Assembly: GCA_937943625.1 (NCBI GenBank)
Contig: CALEAD010000032.1
Span: 62,001 to 126,000 of the forward strand
Direction: 5' to 3'
Source: an uncultured Anaerolineae bacterium
GTDB lineage: Bacteria > Chloroflexota > Anaerolineae > Promineifilales > Promineifilaceae
DNA: 64,000 nt
The translations under genes were made by a program, and so were the position numbers. Of the stretch, positions 34,177-42,287 are shown piece by piece. Below the pieces are notes generated by a model. It did not search any database. It worked only from the letters and a program-made list of their open reading frames with translations, and had not been told where the DNA came from. Numbering within the stretch: position 1 is the first letter of the stretch; every line of letters starts with the position of its first letter.

Positions 34177-34198
34177 TTCAAGAAACCTGAAAGTTGAC

Positions 34199-34298
34199 AA
34201 AAAAAGACCTCTACTCACGAATGATTTCGCTAGTAGAGGCCATCAGCCGTCAGATTTGGCAGTTGACTCAGGAAAATGAGTGGGCGAGCCTCATCGCC
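34199..34298 (-). promoter_or_regulatory. Fluoride riboswitch (crcB motif) with overlapping intrinsic terminator
   Basis: On the minus strand the RNA begins GGCGATGAGGCTCGCC (34298-34283). A small ACTCA/TGAGT stem follows, then ACTGCC, a loop, and GGCTGATGGCCTCTACT (34248-34232). The conserved blocks match the crcB/fluoride aptamer as I remember it from Thermotoga, including the GGCGA/TCGCC and GAGGC/GCCTC pairings. GGCCTCTACT (34241-34232) can instead pair with AGTAGAGGTC (34215-34206), followed by seven T (34205-34199). This gives a terminator that excludes the aptamer fold, so fluoride binding should allow read-through into the minus-strand genes below. Confidence 0.9.
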
Positions 34299-34316
34299 TA
34301 TTAGTTCCTCCCTTTA

Positions 34317-34322
34317 ATTTTA
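34317..34322 (-). promoter_or_regulatory. -10 box of the fluoride-riboswitch transcript
   Basis: TAAAAT on the minus strand, 18 bases before the aptamer; TAGACC about 17 bases upstream is a weak -35. Placement is inferred from the aptamer start. Confidence 0.35.
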
Positions 34323-34419
34323 GCAGCAAAATGTGCGATGGTCTAGCGTTGTTTTGCCAACATAGCAATTCTAAATCTGAAACCATGCGGGTGGGCGGGA
34401 CAGCGCGGAAAAGCTCGTG

Positions 34420-34486
34420 GCGACCGCCGACGGTTGACTGCTCCACCGGGAACCGCACTGGTTTGTTGCCAATGCTCTGCGGTCAA
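34420..34486. repeat. Degenerate GACCGC element
   Basis: GACCGCCGACGGTTGACTGC (34422-34441) and GCGGTCAAATCAATGCCC (34480-34497) lie around a GGGAACCGC core, downstream of the HD gene. The outer end at 34381 (AACCATGCGG) is only half of the terminal motif. Confidence 0.45.
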
Positions 34487-34487
34487 A

Positions 34488-35147
34488 TCAATGCCCTGAA
34501 TTGAACATTGCTGCTTCGCCAATTTCTGTGGCAAGCTGGGCCAGGTAGGCGCGTATAAATTGGCTGCGCACTATTGCTTCGCGGCGACCAACGGCCGTTT
34601 GCATGGTTTCGGCCAGTTTCAGTAGCTTGGTGTAAAAGTGATCGAGCGAGGCCAGATGGTCAGCAGGGGGGCGCTGCTGGCAAAATGGGTCAGGCTGGTG
34701 ATAAATCGGCCGTCCCAGGGCGCCACCGGTGGTGAAGGCACGCGCAATGCCAATAGCGCCCAGCGCATCTATACGGTCGGCGTCTTGCACCACGCTGGCT
34801 TCCAGTGTTTGCGGCGCGATTTGCGCAGAAAAGCTGTGCGCGGCGATGGCGTGGGCAATGGCATCCAGGTATTGTGGAGGGTAGTCTCGCGCGTGTAAAA
34901 AGGCAACGGCCGTTTCTGCCGCCAGCTGCGAGGCGATTGCGCGCCTGGGTGAATCTTTGGCCACGTGCACACAGTCATGCAGCCAGGCTGCGGGCAGCAC
35001 AATGGCCAGCTCTGCCCCTTCTGCAGCGGCGAAGTGGTGGGCGTTGTGCACCACGCGCTGCACGTGTGCAGCGTCATGCGCGGCATCATGGTTTGCCTGC
35101 TGTGCTAAAAATTGCCTGAACGCTTCTCCCCAAAATTGCCAATCCAT
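34488..35147 (-). CDS. HD-domain phosphohydrolase
   Basis: A 219-residue protein of the YedJ-like HD group. The metal ligands are His in HDAAHDAAHVQRVVHNA, the HD pair in PAAWLHDCVH, and Asp in SVVQDADRIDALGAIGIARAF. These enzymes hydrolyse phosphate esters of nucleotides or related compounds; the substrate is unknown. It lies upstream of the fluoride riboswitch on the same strand and divergent from upp. No intrinsic terminator is evident between it and the riboswitch. Confidence 0.88.
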   Translation of the reverse strand: MDWQFWGEAFRQFLAQQANHDAAHDAAHVQRVVHNAHHFAAAEGAELAIVLPAAWLHDCVHVAKDSPRRAIASQLAAETAVAFLHARDYPPQYLDAIAHAIAAHSFSAQIAPQTLEASVVQDADRIDALGAIGIARAFTTGGALGRPIYHQPDPFCQQRPPADHLASLDHFYTKLLKLAETMQTAVGRREAIVRSQFIRAYLAQLATEIGEAAMFNSGH

Positions 35148-35294
35148 ACGAGTTTATCATGCAGCAAAGCCGCGCCACGAGGAATAAAATGGAGAGCTGG
35201 CATTTCTGCGGGCCGTGCGCAGACAAGCTGTTTGCGCTCCATTTTCAGAACAGTGCAGTGTGCTGACCTGCTAACCTCACCTCTACGCTTGCGA

Positions 35295-35300
35295 TATAAT
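35295..35300 (+). promoter_or_regulatory. -10 box of upp
   Basis: TATAAT 38 bases before the upp ATG at 35338. The -35 region is weak. It lies in the 190-base divergent space shared with the HD gene. Confidence 0.5.
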
Positions 35301-35337
35301 CAGCGGCAAACGTTACCACAGCAAAGGGCAAAAAACC

Positions 35338-35958
35338 ATGATCTACGAATCAGAACATCCCCTCGTTAAACACAAATTGACCCTGCTGCGCGACCACCGC
35401 ACGGAGCCGAAAAAATTCCGCGAGCTGATCCAGGAGCTGGCGATGCTGCTGGCCTATGAAGCCACGCGCGATTTGCGGGTTGCGCCCAAAACGGTGGAAA
35501 CGCCGCTGGGCATAGCGCAAGGGCATGAACTGCTCGACAAAATCGGCCTGGTTCCCATTTTGCGCGCTGGCTTGGGCATGGTGGCTGGCATTTGGCAAAT
35601 GATGCCGGCTGCCGAAGTGTGGCACCTGGGGCTGTACCGTGATGAGAAGACGCTCCAGCCAGTGTCTTATTACAACAAGCTGCCCACAACGCCGACCGTT
35701 CAGGTTTGCCTGGTGCTAGACCCGATGCTGGCAACGGGTGGCTCGGCGGTGGCCGCGGTAGATGTGTTGAGGAAGTGGGGGGCGGCGCGCATTAAGTTTG
35801 TGGGGATTCTGGCCGCACCGGAAGGGGTAGAGGTATTGCAATCGGCGCACCCGGATGTGCCAATTTACCTGGCCAAAATTGATGACCATTTGAATGAGCG
35901 GGGGTACATTGTGCCCGGGTTGGGGGATGCGGGTGATCGCCAGTTTGGCACAGGGTAA
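35338..35958 (+). CDS. upp: Uracil phosphoribosyltransferase
   Basis: A 206-residue salvage enzyme making UMP from uracil and PRPP. The start [19 protein letters not shown], the segment [13 protein letters not shown], the PRPP loop [18 protein letters not shown] and the C-terminal uracil-binding [16 protein letters not shown] match Upp over its full length. Its last 32 bases overlap the start of the membrane glycosyltransferase gene. Confidence 0.96.
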   Translation: MIYESEHPLVKHKLTLLRDHRTEPKKFRELIQELAMLLAYEATRDLRVAPKTVETPLGIAQGHELLDKIGLVPILRAGLGMVAGIWQMMPAAEVWHLGLYRDEKTLQPVSYYNKLPTTPTVQVCLVLDPMLATGGSAVAAVDVLRKWGAARIKFVGILAAPEGVEVLQSAHPDVPIYLAKIDDHLNERGYIVPGLGDAGDRQFGTG

Positions 35959-36991
35959 CTGGCTGCCGCTGTATTTGCTGCTGTTTGTGGCGGCGGCGCT
36001 GGCAACGGCCGTTGCCGTTCCGGCGGTGCGCTGGCTTTCGTTTCGCCTGGGGGTGGTGGCGCGCCCTGGGGGCAGGCGGCAGCATATGGGCGAGGTGCCG
36101 AAACTGGGGGGGCTGGCGCTGCTGGCGGGGCTGGCCCTGGGTGGCCTGCTGATTGACCTGCTGCTGCCCCCGGCGCAGGATGGCTGGCTGCTGCAAGGGA
36201 TTGCCTGGGGAACGGCCGTAGTTGCCATTGGCGGCTTACTGGACGATTGGCTGGACCTGCCGGCTTGGGCGCAATTTCTCATTCATACTGCCGCGGCGCT
36301 GATTGCCGTCAGCTTTGAGGTGTTCATCGAGCGCTTTACCAACCCGCTGACTGGTCAGGTGGTCTCCCTGCGTGACCTGCTGGCTGCTCCCTGGGGTGAT
36401 ATGCTCATTTTCTTACTTACCTTTTTCTGGATTGTGGGCATGATTAACACGATCAACTTTCTCGATGGGCTGGACGGGCTGGCGGCGGGCGTGGTGGGAA
36501 TTACGGCCGTGCTCATTGCCTGGCACAGCTACAACCTGGGGCAGTTCACCGTGGCCGCTTTTCCGCTGGTGCTAGGCGGGGCGCTACTGGGTTTTTTGTG
36601 CTTCAATTTTGCCCCGGCGCGCATTTTTCTCGGGTCGGCGGGCGCGTATCTGCTGGGGTATCAGGTGGCGACGCTGGCGATCATTTCTCCTGCCAAAATT
36701 GCGACGGCGCTGCTGGTGTTGGCCGTGCCCATTGTGGATGTGGCCTGGCAAATTGTGAACCGCCTGCGCCAGGGGCGCAGCCCTTTTCGTGGCGACCGGG
36801 GGCATTTGCATTTTCGCCTGGTAGACCGGGGGATTGCTGTGCCGCGTATTGTGTTGGGCTATTACCTGGCGGCATTGGCTTTTGGCCTGGTGGCGGTTTT
36901 TGCCCCTGGCCTGCTGAAGCTGGTGTTATTGCTGCTGTTGGCAACGGCCGTTTTTTTGCTGATGGTTTGGTTAAATCGTAAAACAGGCTAG
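35927..36991 (+). CDS. UDP-sugar:polyprenyl-phosphate sugar-1-phosphate transferase (WecA/TagO/MraY family)
   Basis: A 354-residue membrane enzyme with about ten to eleven helices. Family motifs are [17 protein letters not shown], the catalytic Asp region [11 protein letters not shown], and [23 protein letters not shown], followed by [16 protein letters not shown] with the HIH-like site. It transfers a HexNAc-1-phosphate to undecaprenyl phosphate to begin a surface polymer. I prefer ATG 35927 ([10 protein letters not shown]) with GGGGG just upstream; GTG 35933 is also possible. The overlap with upp implies cotranscription. Confidence 0.88.
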   Translation: MRVIASLAQGNWLPLYLLLFVAAALATAVAVPAVRWLSFRLGVVARPGGRRQHMGEVPKLGGLALLAGLALGGLLIDLLLPPAQDGWLLQGIAWGTAVVAIGGLLDDWLDLPAWAQFLIHTAAALIAVSFEVFIERFTNPLTGQVVSLRDLLAAPWGDMLIFLLTFFWIVGMINTINFLDGLDGLAAGVVGITAVLIAWHSYNLGQFTVAAFPLVLGGALLGFLCFNFAPARIFLGSAGAYLLGYQVATLAIISPAKIATALLVLAVPIVDVAWQIVNRLRQGRSPFRGDRGHLHFRLVDRGIAVPRIVLGYYLAALAFGLVAVFAPGLLKLVLLLLLATAVFLLMVWLNRKTG

Positions 36992-37124
36992 AATTAGCTG
37001 CTGGTTGAGCTGTAACACGCATTGTAACCAGATGGAGCTATGCTTGTGTTAAACAAACCACTAAAAATAGTCAGATTTGGTGTACCGTAGTAGCCATGTA
37101 CGATCAGTCTGAGATGGGTGAGGA

Positions 37125-37325
37125 ATGAGTGACATGTCCATGCGCAAAAAGAACACAAATCTGATCGCGAATGAAAACGGCCGTCGGGATTTCCTGGTGG
37201 AAAAGGTGAACGTGCAGGTTGTTAAGCGCGTACACGAGGCGCGCAAAGTGGTACAGCGCCAGCTTTGGCGTTCTGATGGCCTTAATCCGCTGGTGCGCGC
37301 GAAGCTGTCTGATTTGTTGCCGTAG
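37125..37325 (+). CDS. Small basic protein of unknown function
   Basis: A 66-residue, strongly basic protein with no membrane segment; the middle VEKVNVQVVKRVHEARKVVQRQLW is amphipathic. GTGAGG lies just before the ATG, and a second in-frame ATG occurs four codons later. The codon for Asn-Gly-Arg at residues 18-20 is the ACGGCCGT octamer. It ends 22 bases before a strong bidirectional terminator, which favours a real transcribed gene. No family is recognised. Confidence 0.5.
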   Translation: MSDMSMRKKNTNLIANENGRRDFLVEKVNVQVVKRVHEARKVVQRQLWRSDGLNPLVRAKLSDLLP

Positions 37326-37346
37326 CGTCGGGAATTCAACAACGAT

Positions 37347-37387
37347 AAAGAGAAGGTCAACTTTTACCTAAAGTTGACCTTCTCTTT
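37347..37387. terminator. Bidirectional intrinsic terminator
   Basis: A perfect 18-bp inverted repeat (37347-37364 and 37370-37387) with loop TACCT. Each strand ends in T/A-rich CTCTTT. It separates the convergent genes ending at 37325 and 37390. Confidence 0.9.
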
Positions 37388-37389
37388 GT

Positions 37390-37824
37390 TTACCAAGGTT
37401 GCGGGCCTGGCGGTTGCGCCATCAGCCGCGCATAGGCGCCACGCCACAGCTCTGGCTTGCGCAGCATAGATTTAAGCTGAATATCGGCAAAGCGGGGGAA
37501 AAGGTCGGCCAGCAGCTCTGGCAGCAAATCGAGCGCATCGTGCCGCAGTACGTCTTCAATGTTGGCGGCCGCTTCTTTCAGCCAGTCCCAGTCGCGCATG
37601 AACCGATCGGCCTTCATCCAGTAGCCGCGTTTTTCCCAGGCAGCGGCCGTTTGCTCGACGCCGGCGTCAATTTCCCGCAGCAGAAAAACGAGCATGGCGG
37701 CCATGTCGCGCGTTTCGTCGTCAACGGCCGTTTTCTGGCTCAGGCGGCGCAAAATTTCCGCAATGGAGCGGCGGTGCTGGTTACGAATCTTGGTTGGGTT
37801 TTCCGTGTGGATGATGCGGCTCAT
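37390..37824 (-). CDS. Conserved-looking hypothetical protein
   Basis: A 144-residue, all-helical-looking soluble protein. Its core EILRRLSQKTAVDDETRDMAAMLVFLLREID and WEKRGYWMKADRFMRDWDWLKEAA reads like a conserved helical domain. No catalytic motif, signal peptide or membrane helix is present. The minus-strand neighbour at 37865 is 40 bases upstream and may share a transcript; the terminator at 37347 follows it closely. Confidence 0.75.
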   Translation of the reverse strand: MSRIIHTENPTKIRNQHRRSIAEILRRLSQKTAVDDETRDMAAMLVFLLREIDAGVEQTAAAWEKRGYWMKADRFMRDWDWLKEAAANIEDVLRHDALDLLPELLADLFPRFADIQLKSMLRKPELWRGAYARLMAQPPGPQPW

Positions 37825-37864
37825 AGCAGTTCCTGAAAAGTAGACGATGAAGGGTGAAGTGAGA

Positions 37865-38155
37865 TCAGGCAGCTTTGTTTGCCTGCAAGTAGTTCACAGC
37901 CTCCTCTGGCGAGGCAAAATTCATCCCCAGGTGGGCAAACACCTGAATTTGCTTACCCCCTTTTTGGATGAGAGCCGGATACCAGGCTGGACCGGCCAGT
38001 GGCGGATGTACGGCGCCGAGAAACTGATTCTCTTTGACCTGGGGGAACTGCCAGATCACCCAGTTGAAGAGGTCGCTTATGGAGAGCAGGGTGGGGCCAC
38101 TGCGTTGAAAAGGAATGTTGGTAATGATGATCATGGATTCTGTTTCAACGGACAT
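37865..38155 (-). CDS. Small hypothetical protein
   Basis: A 96-residue protein with alternating hydrophobic segments (IIITNIPF, FNWVIWQFPQVKENQFLGAVHPP) and a C-terminal helix PEEAVNYLQANKAA. Start may be ATG 38155 or the internal ATG 38134; neither has a clear Shine-Dalgarno. No family is recognised. It lies upstream of the 37390 gene on the same strand. Confidence 0.6.
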   Translation of the reverse strand: MSVETESMIIITNIPFQRSGPTLLSISDLFNWVIWQFPQVKENQFLGAVHPPLAGPAWYPALIQKGGKQIQVFAHLGMNFASPEEAVNYLQANKAA

Positions 38156-38204
38156 GAGAATAAAGAGATGTATCTATTCACGTAAGACAGCACCACAGAG
38201 AGCT

Positions 38205-38309
38205 ACAGAGGGGGGCACGGAGAAAAAATCTCTGGTTTTCTTGCTGAAACTCCGTGCCTGCTCCGTGTAGCGCCGTGTAATTATCCTGGAAGAGAAGATG
38301 AACCATGCC
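38205..38309. repeat. CACGGAG inverted repeat plus right terminal motif
   Basis: GGGGGGCACGGAG (about 38210-38222) faces CTCCGTGCC and CTCCGTG (about 38251-38270). It is followed by GAACCATGCC (38300-38309), the terminal motif of the MITE-like family. It appears to be two repeat families side by side. Nothing else is visible in 38156-38331. Confidence 0.55.
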
Positions 38310-38331
38310 GAGATTGGTAATCAGGAGAAGT

Positions 38332-39033
38332 TTACCGATAGCCATTACAAAGAATGCGCAGCACCTCGGCGGTGTTTGCCAGATTTTCTAGCAGGTGGTC
38401 TGGATGGTATTTTGCCAGAGTTGCCGCAGAATGCCAACCGCTGGCGACGGCAACGGCTGTTGCGCGACCAGCACGGGCACAGAGAATATCGGCTGGCGTA
38501 TCGCCGATGACGACGGTATGACTGCCGTTAAAGGCAAACCCGCTTTGCGCCGCGGCGCGCTGCATGGCAATGGCGGGCAACTGATTGCGGTCTATGTGGT
38601 CAGAGCCGTATGCGCCAACGACAAAAAGAGCAGGGTCTATTCCGGCATAAAGCAGCTTGAGCGGGGCAGTCAAACGGCCGTTGCCCGTGAGCAGCCCCAG
38701 CACCACAGCTGGGCATTGCTGCAAACGCGCCAACAGGGCAGGCACGCCAGGGCAGGGGGTCATCTGCTTCAGGGGAAAAATAGCGTGCGCTTTGACCGCC
38801 ATCAGCTCATAGATATGTGGCAGCGCCGCCTCAATTTCTGTTGCTGGCACGTTGGCTGCCGTGAGCAGATCGCTGATGATGCGCGGGTCGGTTTTGCCAT
38901 CCATGGTGTAATGCGCCACCGGCCCGGCCGTGCCAAACAGCTCCATCAGCGTGGCTACCAGGGCCTCTCGGCCTGCGCCGTTGCTGTGCACGAGCGTGCC
39001 GTCAATGTCAAAGAGAAGAAGTCGTTTGCTCAT
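38332..39033 (-). CDS. HAD-superfamily phosphatase
   Basis: A 233-residue haloacid-dehalogenase hydrolase of phosphoglycolate-phosphatase type. Motif I is LLLFDIDGTLVHS (residues 5-17, nucleophile Asp), motif II Thr is in VVLGLLTGNGR, and motif IV is TVVIGDTPADILCARAG. A helical cap lies between I and II. The start at ATG 39033 places motif I in the usual position; the ten extra upstream codons are not needed. It is the last gene of the aminotransferase-DapA-HAD group. The substrate is unknown. Confidence 0.88.
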   Translation of the reverse strand: MSKRLLLFDIDGTLVHSNGAGREALVATLMELFGTAGPVAHYTMDGKTDPRIISDLLTAANVPATEIEAALPHIYELMAVKAHAIFPLKQMTPCPGVPALLARLQQCPAVVLGLLTGNGRLTAPLKLLYAGIDPALFVVGAYGSDHIDRNQLPAIAMQRAAAQSGFAFNGSHTVVIGDTPADILCARAGRATAVAVASGWHSAATLAKYHPDHLLENLANTAEVLRILCNGYR

Positions 39034-39094
39034 GGCCTGTCTGTGCCCGGCGCCATTTGCCAATCTCCAATTCCAATCTTGTTCTCAGTCTCCC

Positions 39095-40000
39095 TCACGG
39101 TGACCACACGGCCGTCATCTTTGCCCATACAGGCGCAGTGGGCATGGGGCGCGGGGGAACGACTTTGCCCACATTCAGGCCGCGCTCTTGCAAAATTTGC
39201 TTGATGCCGCCCAACCGTGCCCCGGCGGGCAACAGGTCGAGCAGTTGGTTGATCAGCCGTTGCTGGCGGCGCGCTTCTTCCAGGTTGCCTGCTTTGTAAG
39301 CGGCCATCAGCGCGACAAAGGGTTCGGGAACGGCCGTACTCAGCCCGCTAATCAACCCATGCGCCCCCAGTGCCAGTGCGCCCAGGGCAATGCGCTCATT
39401 GCCGATCAAGACCATCAGGTGCGGGGGCGCAGCGTCAGTCAATTCGCGCAGCGTTTGCACATTCCCCTGGCTGGTTTTGACACCTGCCAGGTTAGGCAGT
39501 TCTGCGCCCAACCGCTGCAGCAACGCCGGGCTGATGCCGTTGACGGCCATGTGTGGGATGTCGTAGAGAAAGAGGGGCAGATGGGGTGCAGCGGCGGCAA
39601 TGGCGTGGTAATAGTCGGCCAGTGCGCCATCCGACATGCCGTAAAAGGTGGGGGTGACGGCGGCAATAGCGTCGGCGCCGATCCCCTCTGCCTGTCGTGC
39701 CAGGGCAACGGCCGTATCTGTGCGATTGGCCCCCACATGCACCAACACCGGCACACGGCCGTTAACGGCCGTTACCGCTTTTTCGTGTAGCTGCATCCGT
39801 TCACTGGCATCCAGCAAAATCCCTTCCCCCGTTGTGCCGCCCACAAACAGCCCCTGCACGCCGCGCGCCAGCAAAAAATCTACCAATTCTGGCACTTCTT
39901 CCAGGTTTACGGAATATCCATCATGATCGAGCGGCGTCGCCATAGCCGGAGCGACACCAAGCAATAACTTCTCCCTTAACGTGGCTATCCTTTCATTCAT
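39095..40000 (-). CDS. Dihydrodipicolinate synthase/N-acetylneuraminate lyase family aldolase
   Basis: A 301-residue class I aldolase. GLFVGGTTGEGILLDASER holds the pyruvate-binding G-G-T-T-G-E, PLFLYDIPHM carries the catalytic Tyr, and LPNLAGVKTSQGN the Schiff-base Lys. DapA itself usually has G-T-T-G-E-S, so this may be another family member acting on a 2-oxo acid, such as a KDG- or HOG-type aldolase. It overlaps the upstream aminotransferase by four bases, suggesting a joint amino-acid or amino-sugar pathway. Confidence 0.87.
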   Translation of the reverse strand: MNERIATLREKLLLGVAPAMATPLDHDGYSVNLEEVPELVDFLLARGVQGLFVGGTTGEGILLDASERMQLHEKAVTAVNGRVPVLVHVGANRTDTAVALARQAEGIGADAIAAVTPTFYGMSDGALADYYHAIAAAAPHLPLFLYDIPHMAVNGISPALLQRLGAELPNLAGVKTSQGNVQTLRELTDAAPPHLMVLIGNERIALGALALGAHGLISGLSTAVPEPFVALMAAYKAGNLEEARRQQRLINQLLDLLPAGARLGGIKQILQERGLNVGKVVPPRPMPTAPVWAKMTAVWSP

Positions 40001-41319
40001 TGTTTACCCTCCACCTCGGCCAGCACATTGGCAAAAATATGCAGCCCTTCTTCCACCAGCGCCCGCGGAATGTTCAGGGGGGGCGTCATGCGAATGGAAT
40101 TAGAGCCACAGGGGATGAGCAGTAGCCCCTGTTCAAAGGCGCGCTGAATAATGGCATCCCGCAAGGCCACATCGCGCTCTTTGTGTTTGCGCTCCTTCAC
40201 AAACTCAATGCCCACCATTAGCCCGCGCCCGCGCACGTCGCCCATGCTGGGGTGTCTACTCTGAAGCTCCGTCAGGGCGTCCAGCAGAAACTGACCTGTT
40301 TCTGTGGCCATCTGCATCATCCCCTCGCGCTCAATCGCCTGCACGGTAGCCAGCGCCGAAACGGCCGCTACCGGGTTGCCGCCATAGGTGCTGCCATGCG
40401 CGCCCGGCTTCCACACCATCAACTCGCGGCGGGCGATGATGCCGCCGATAGGCATTCCACTGCCCACTCCTTTGGCAAAGCAGACAATGTCTGGCTCTAC
40501 TCCTTCATGCTGCACTGCCCACCATTTGCCCGTGCGCCCCACACCGCTCTGAATCTCATCTACCATCAGCAGAATGCCGTACTTATCGCACAAATGGCGC
40601 AGCGCCAGCAAAAAGCTGGGTGGTGGAATGATGTACCCTCCTTCGCCCTGAATCGGTTCAATTAAAATTCCCGCCACGTCATAGGGGGAAACCATTTTGC
40701 GGAACAGCTCATCTTCCAGGTAATGGATCACCGTCTGGCCGCAATCTTCCCCTTCGCGGCCAATCAGCATGGGGCGATAGGGGTTGGGGTAGGGCACGTG
40801 ATACACCTTGACGCCGGGCACGTAGCTGGCGCGCTGTACCGTTTTGCTAGCAGTAAAAGAGAGTGAACCGAGTGTACGACCGTGAAATGCGCCCATAAAG
40901 CCAATAAACTGCGTGCGCCCCGTTTTGTACATGGCCAGCTTGATGGCCGCTTCAACGGCCTCTGTGCCAGAATTGCCAAAATAAACCTGCGTATCGGGCA
41001 TAGGGGCAATTTCGCGCAGCTTTTCGCCCAGTTCTACTGCTTGCGGGTAGTAAAAATCACTCAGGCAGACGTGCCAAAACTTGTCTAACTGCTGGCGCAC
41101 CGCCTCTACTACCGCCGGATGGCGATGGCCGGCATTCAGTACGGCTACACCGGCCATAAAGTCTATGTACCGCCTGCCGTCAACGTCCCATATTTCTGAG
41201 CCTTCGGCGCGGTCTACCACCAGCGGGTACTCGCGGGCGTAAGAGGGGGAAAGGGTAACGAGGTCGCGTTCGATGAGGGCGCGCCCCTTGGGGCCTGCGC
41301 CGTTGAGTGTGAATTTCAT
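39997..41319 (-). CDS. Class III aminotransferase (acetylornithine/4-aminobutyrate type)
   Basis: A 440-residue PLP enzyme. YIDFMAGVAVLNAGHRHPAV, VYFGNSGTEAVEAAIKLA, LLMVDEIQSGVGRTGKWWA and the PLP Lys in CFAKGVGSGMPIGG are in class III order. It could be GABA, acetylornithine or a related aminotransferase; length and the GSNSIRMTPPLNI tail favour the GABA-like branch. The start ATG 41319 has AAAGGAG seven bases upstream, immediately preceded by GCGGTCATTTTC of the dispersed repeat. Confidence 0.9.
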   Translation of the reverse strand: MKFTLNGAGPKGRALIERDLVTLSPSYAREYPLVVDRAEGSEIWDVDGRRYIDFMAGVAVLNAGHRHPAVVEAVRQQLDKFWHVCLSDFYYPQAVELGEKLREIAPMPDTQVYFGNSGTEAVEAAIKLAMYKTGRTQFIGFMGAFHGRTLGSLSFTASKTVQRASYVPGVKVYHVPYPNPYRPMLIGREGEDCGQTVIHYLEDELFRKMVSPYDVAGILIEPIQGEGGYIIPPPSFLLALRHLCDKYGILLMVDEIQSGVGRTGKWWAVQHEGVEPDIVCFAKGVGSGMPIGGIIARRELMVWKPGAHGSTYGGNPVAAVSALATVQAIEREGMMQMATETGQFLLDALTELQSRHPSMGDVRGRGLMVGIEFVKERKHKERDVALRDAIIQRAFEQGLLLIPCGSNSIRMTPPLNIPRALVEEGLHIFANVLAEVEGKQ

Positions 41320-41337
41320 GTGGTTGCTCCTTTGAAA

Positions 41338-41375
41338 ATGACCGCTTGCCAAACCTGGTGGTGATAGCCGTTGCA
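41338..41375. repeat. Short GCGGTC/CCAAACCTGG repeat before aminotransferase
   Basis: On the minus strand, CCAGGTTTGGCAAGCGGTCATTTTC leads straight into AAAGGAG of the aminotransferase. It joins pieces of both dispersed families (the GTAGCCCAGG palindrome and the GACCGC element). Confidence 0.55.
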
Positions 41376-41381
41376 GTCTCC

Positions 41382-42287
41382 TCATAAATTGGCATATCCC
41401 ATGCGCGCGCGACGGCTGAGCAGGATGCGCTCGGTGGTGTAGATGAACAGGGCAATCCAGATGAAGCTAAAGCCAATCAGTCGCTCGCACGGGAAAGGTT
41501 CATTGTAGACCAGCACGCCAATGAGAAATTGGCCGGTAGGGGCGATGTATTGCAAAAGGCCCAGGGTGGTGAGGGTGACGCGCCTGGTCGCCAGGCCGAA
41601 CCAGATGAGAGGGAAGGTGGTGGCCAGACCCGCCAGGGGAACTAGGGCGTTGACGACAGGAGCCGCGTATGGAAAAACGGCCGTGCCCTGCGTTTGCAAA
41701 GAGAGCAAAAACGCCAGCGCCGGCAAAAACATCCACCCCGTTTCCAGCGTCAGCGCCTCAACTGCGCCCAGGGGCGCTTTTTTGCGCAGTAGCCCGTAAA
41801 AGCCAAAGCTAAACGCCAACGTCAGCGCAATCCAGGGCAGTCCGCCATAGCTCAGGGTCAGGTACAGCACCCCGGCCGTTGCCGAACCAACCGCTACCAA
41901 CTGCCAGCGCCGCAGCCGCTCCCCCAAAAAGACAACGCCCAGTAGTACATTGACCAGCGGGTTGATGAAATAACCCAGGCTGGTTTCCACAATAAACCCG
42001 GCATTAACGCCCCAGATGTAAATGCCCCAGTTCGTGGTAAGGAGAACGGCCGTGAGCAAATAAGTCAACAACATTCGCCGGTTGCGCAAGGTCCCCGCCA
42101 GCCACCCCCACTGTCGCCGCCAGGTAAGCAGCAGCAGCAAAAAAAGCAGCGACCACACCACGCGCTGCGCCAAAATTTCCAGCGATGACAGCTCATCAAT
42201 CGTGCGCCAATAGAGGGGCAACAAACCCCAGGCCACGTAAGCGGCCACGCCATACAATAAACCCTTATTGTCCATGCCGCCCGTCAA
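41382..42287 (-). CDS. RarD-like EamA permease
   Basis: A 301-residue DMT transporter with ten membrane segments, close in layout to RarD: LLYGVAAYVAWGLLPLYWR at the N-terminus, TTNWGIYIWGVNAGFIVETSLGYFINPLVNVLLGVVFLGERL in the middle, and GLLQYIAPTGQFLIGVLVYNEPF near the end. The substrate is unknown. The start may be ATG 42287 or ATG 42275 (MDNKGLL). It directly abuts the stop of the kinase gene at 42288. Confidence 0.87.
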   Translation of the reverse strand: MTGGMDNKGLLYGVAAYVAWGLLPLYWRTIDELSSLEILAQRVVWSLLFLLLLLTWRRQWGWLAGTLRNRRMLLTYLLTAVLLTTNWGIYIWGVNAGFIVETSLGYFINPLVNVLLGVVFLGERLRRWQLVAVGSATAGVLYLTLSYGGLPWIALTLAFSFGFYGLLRKKAPLGAVEALTLETGWMFLPALAFLLSLQTQGTAVFPYAAPVVNALVPLAGLATTFPLIWFGLATRRVTLTTLGLLQYIAPTGQFLIGVLVYNEPFPCERLIGFSFIWIALFIYTTERILLSRRARMGYANL

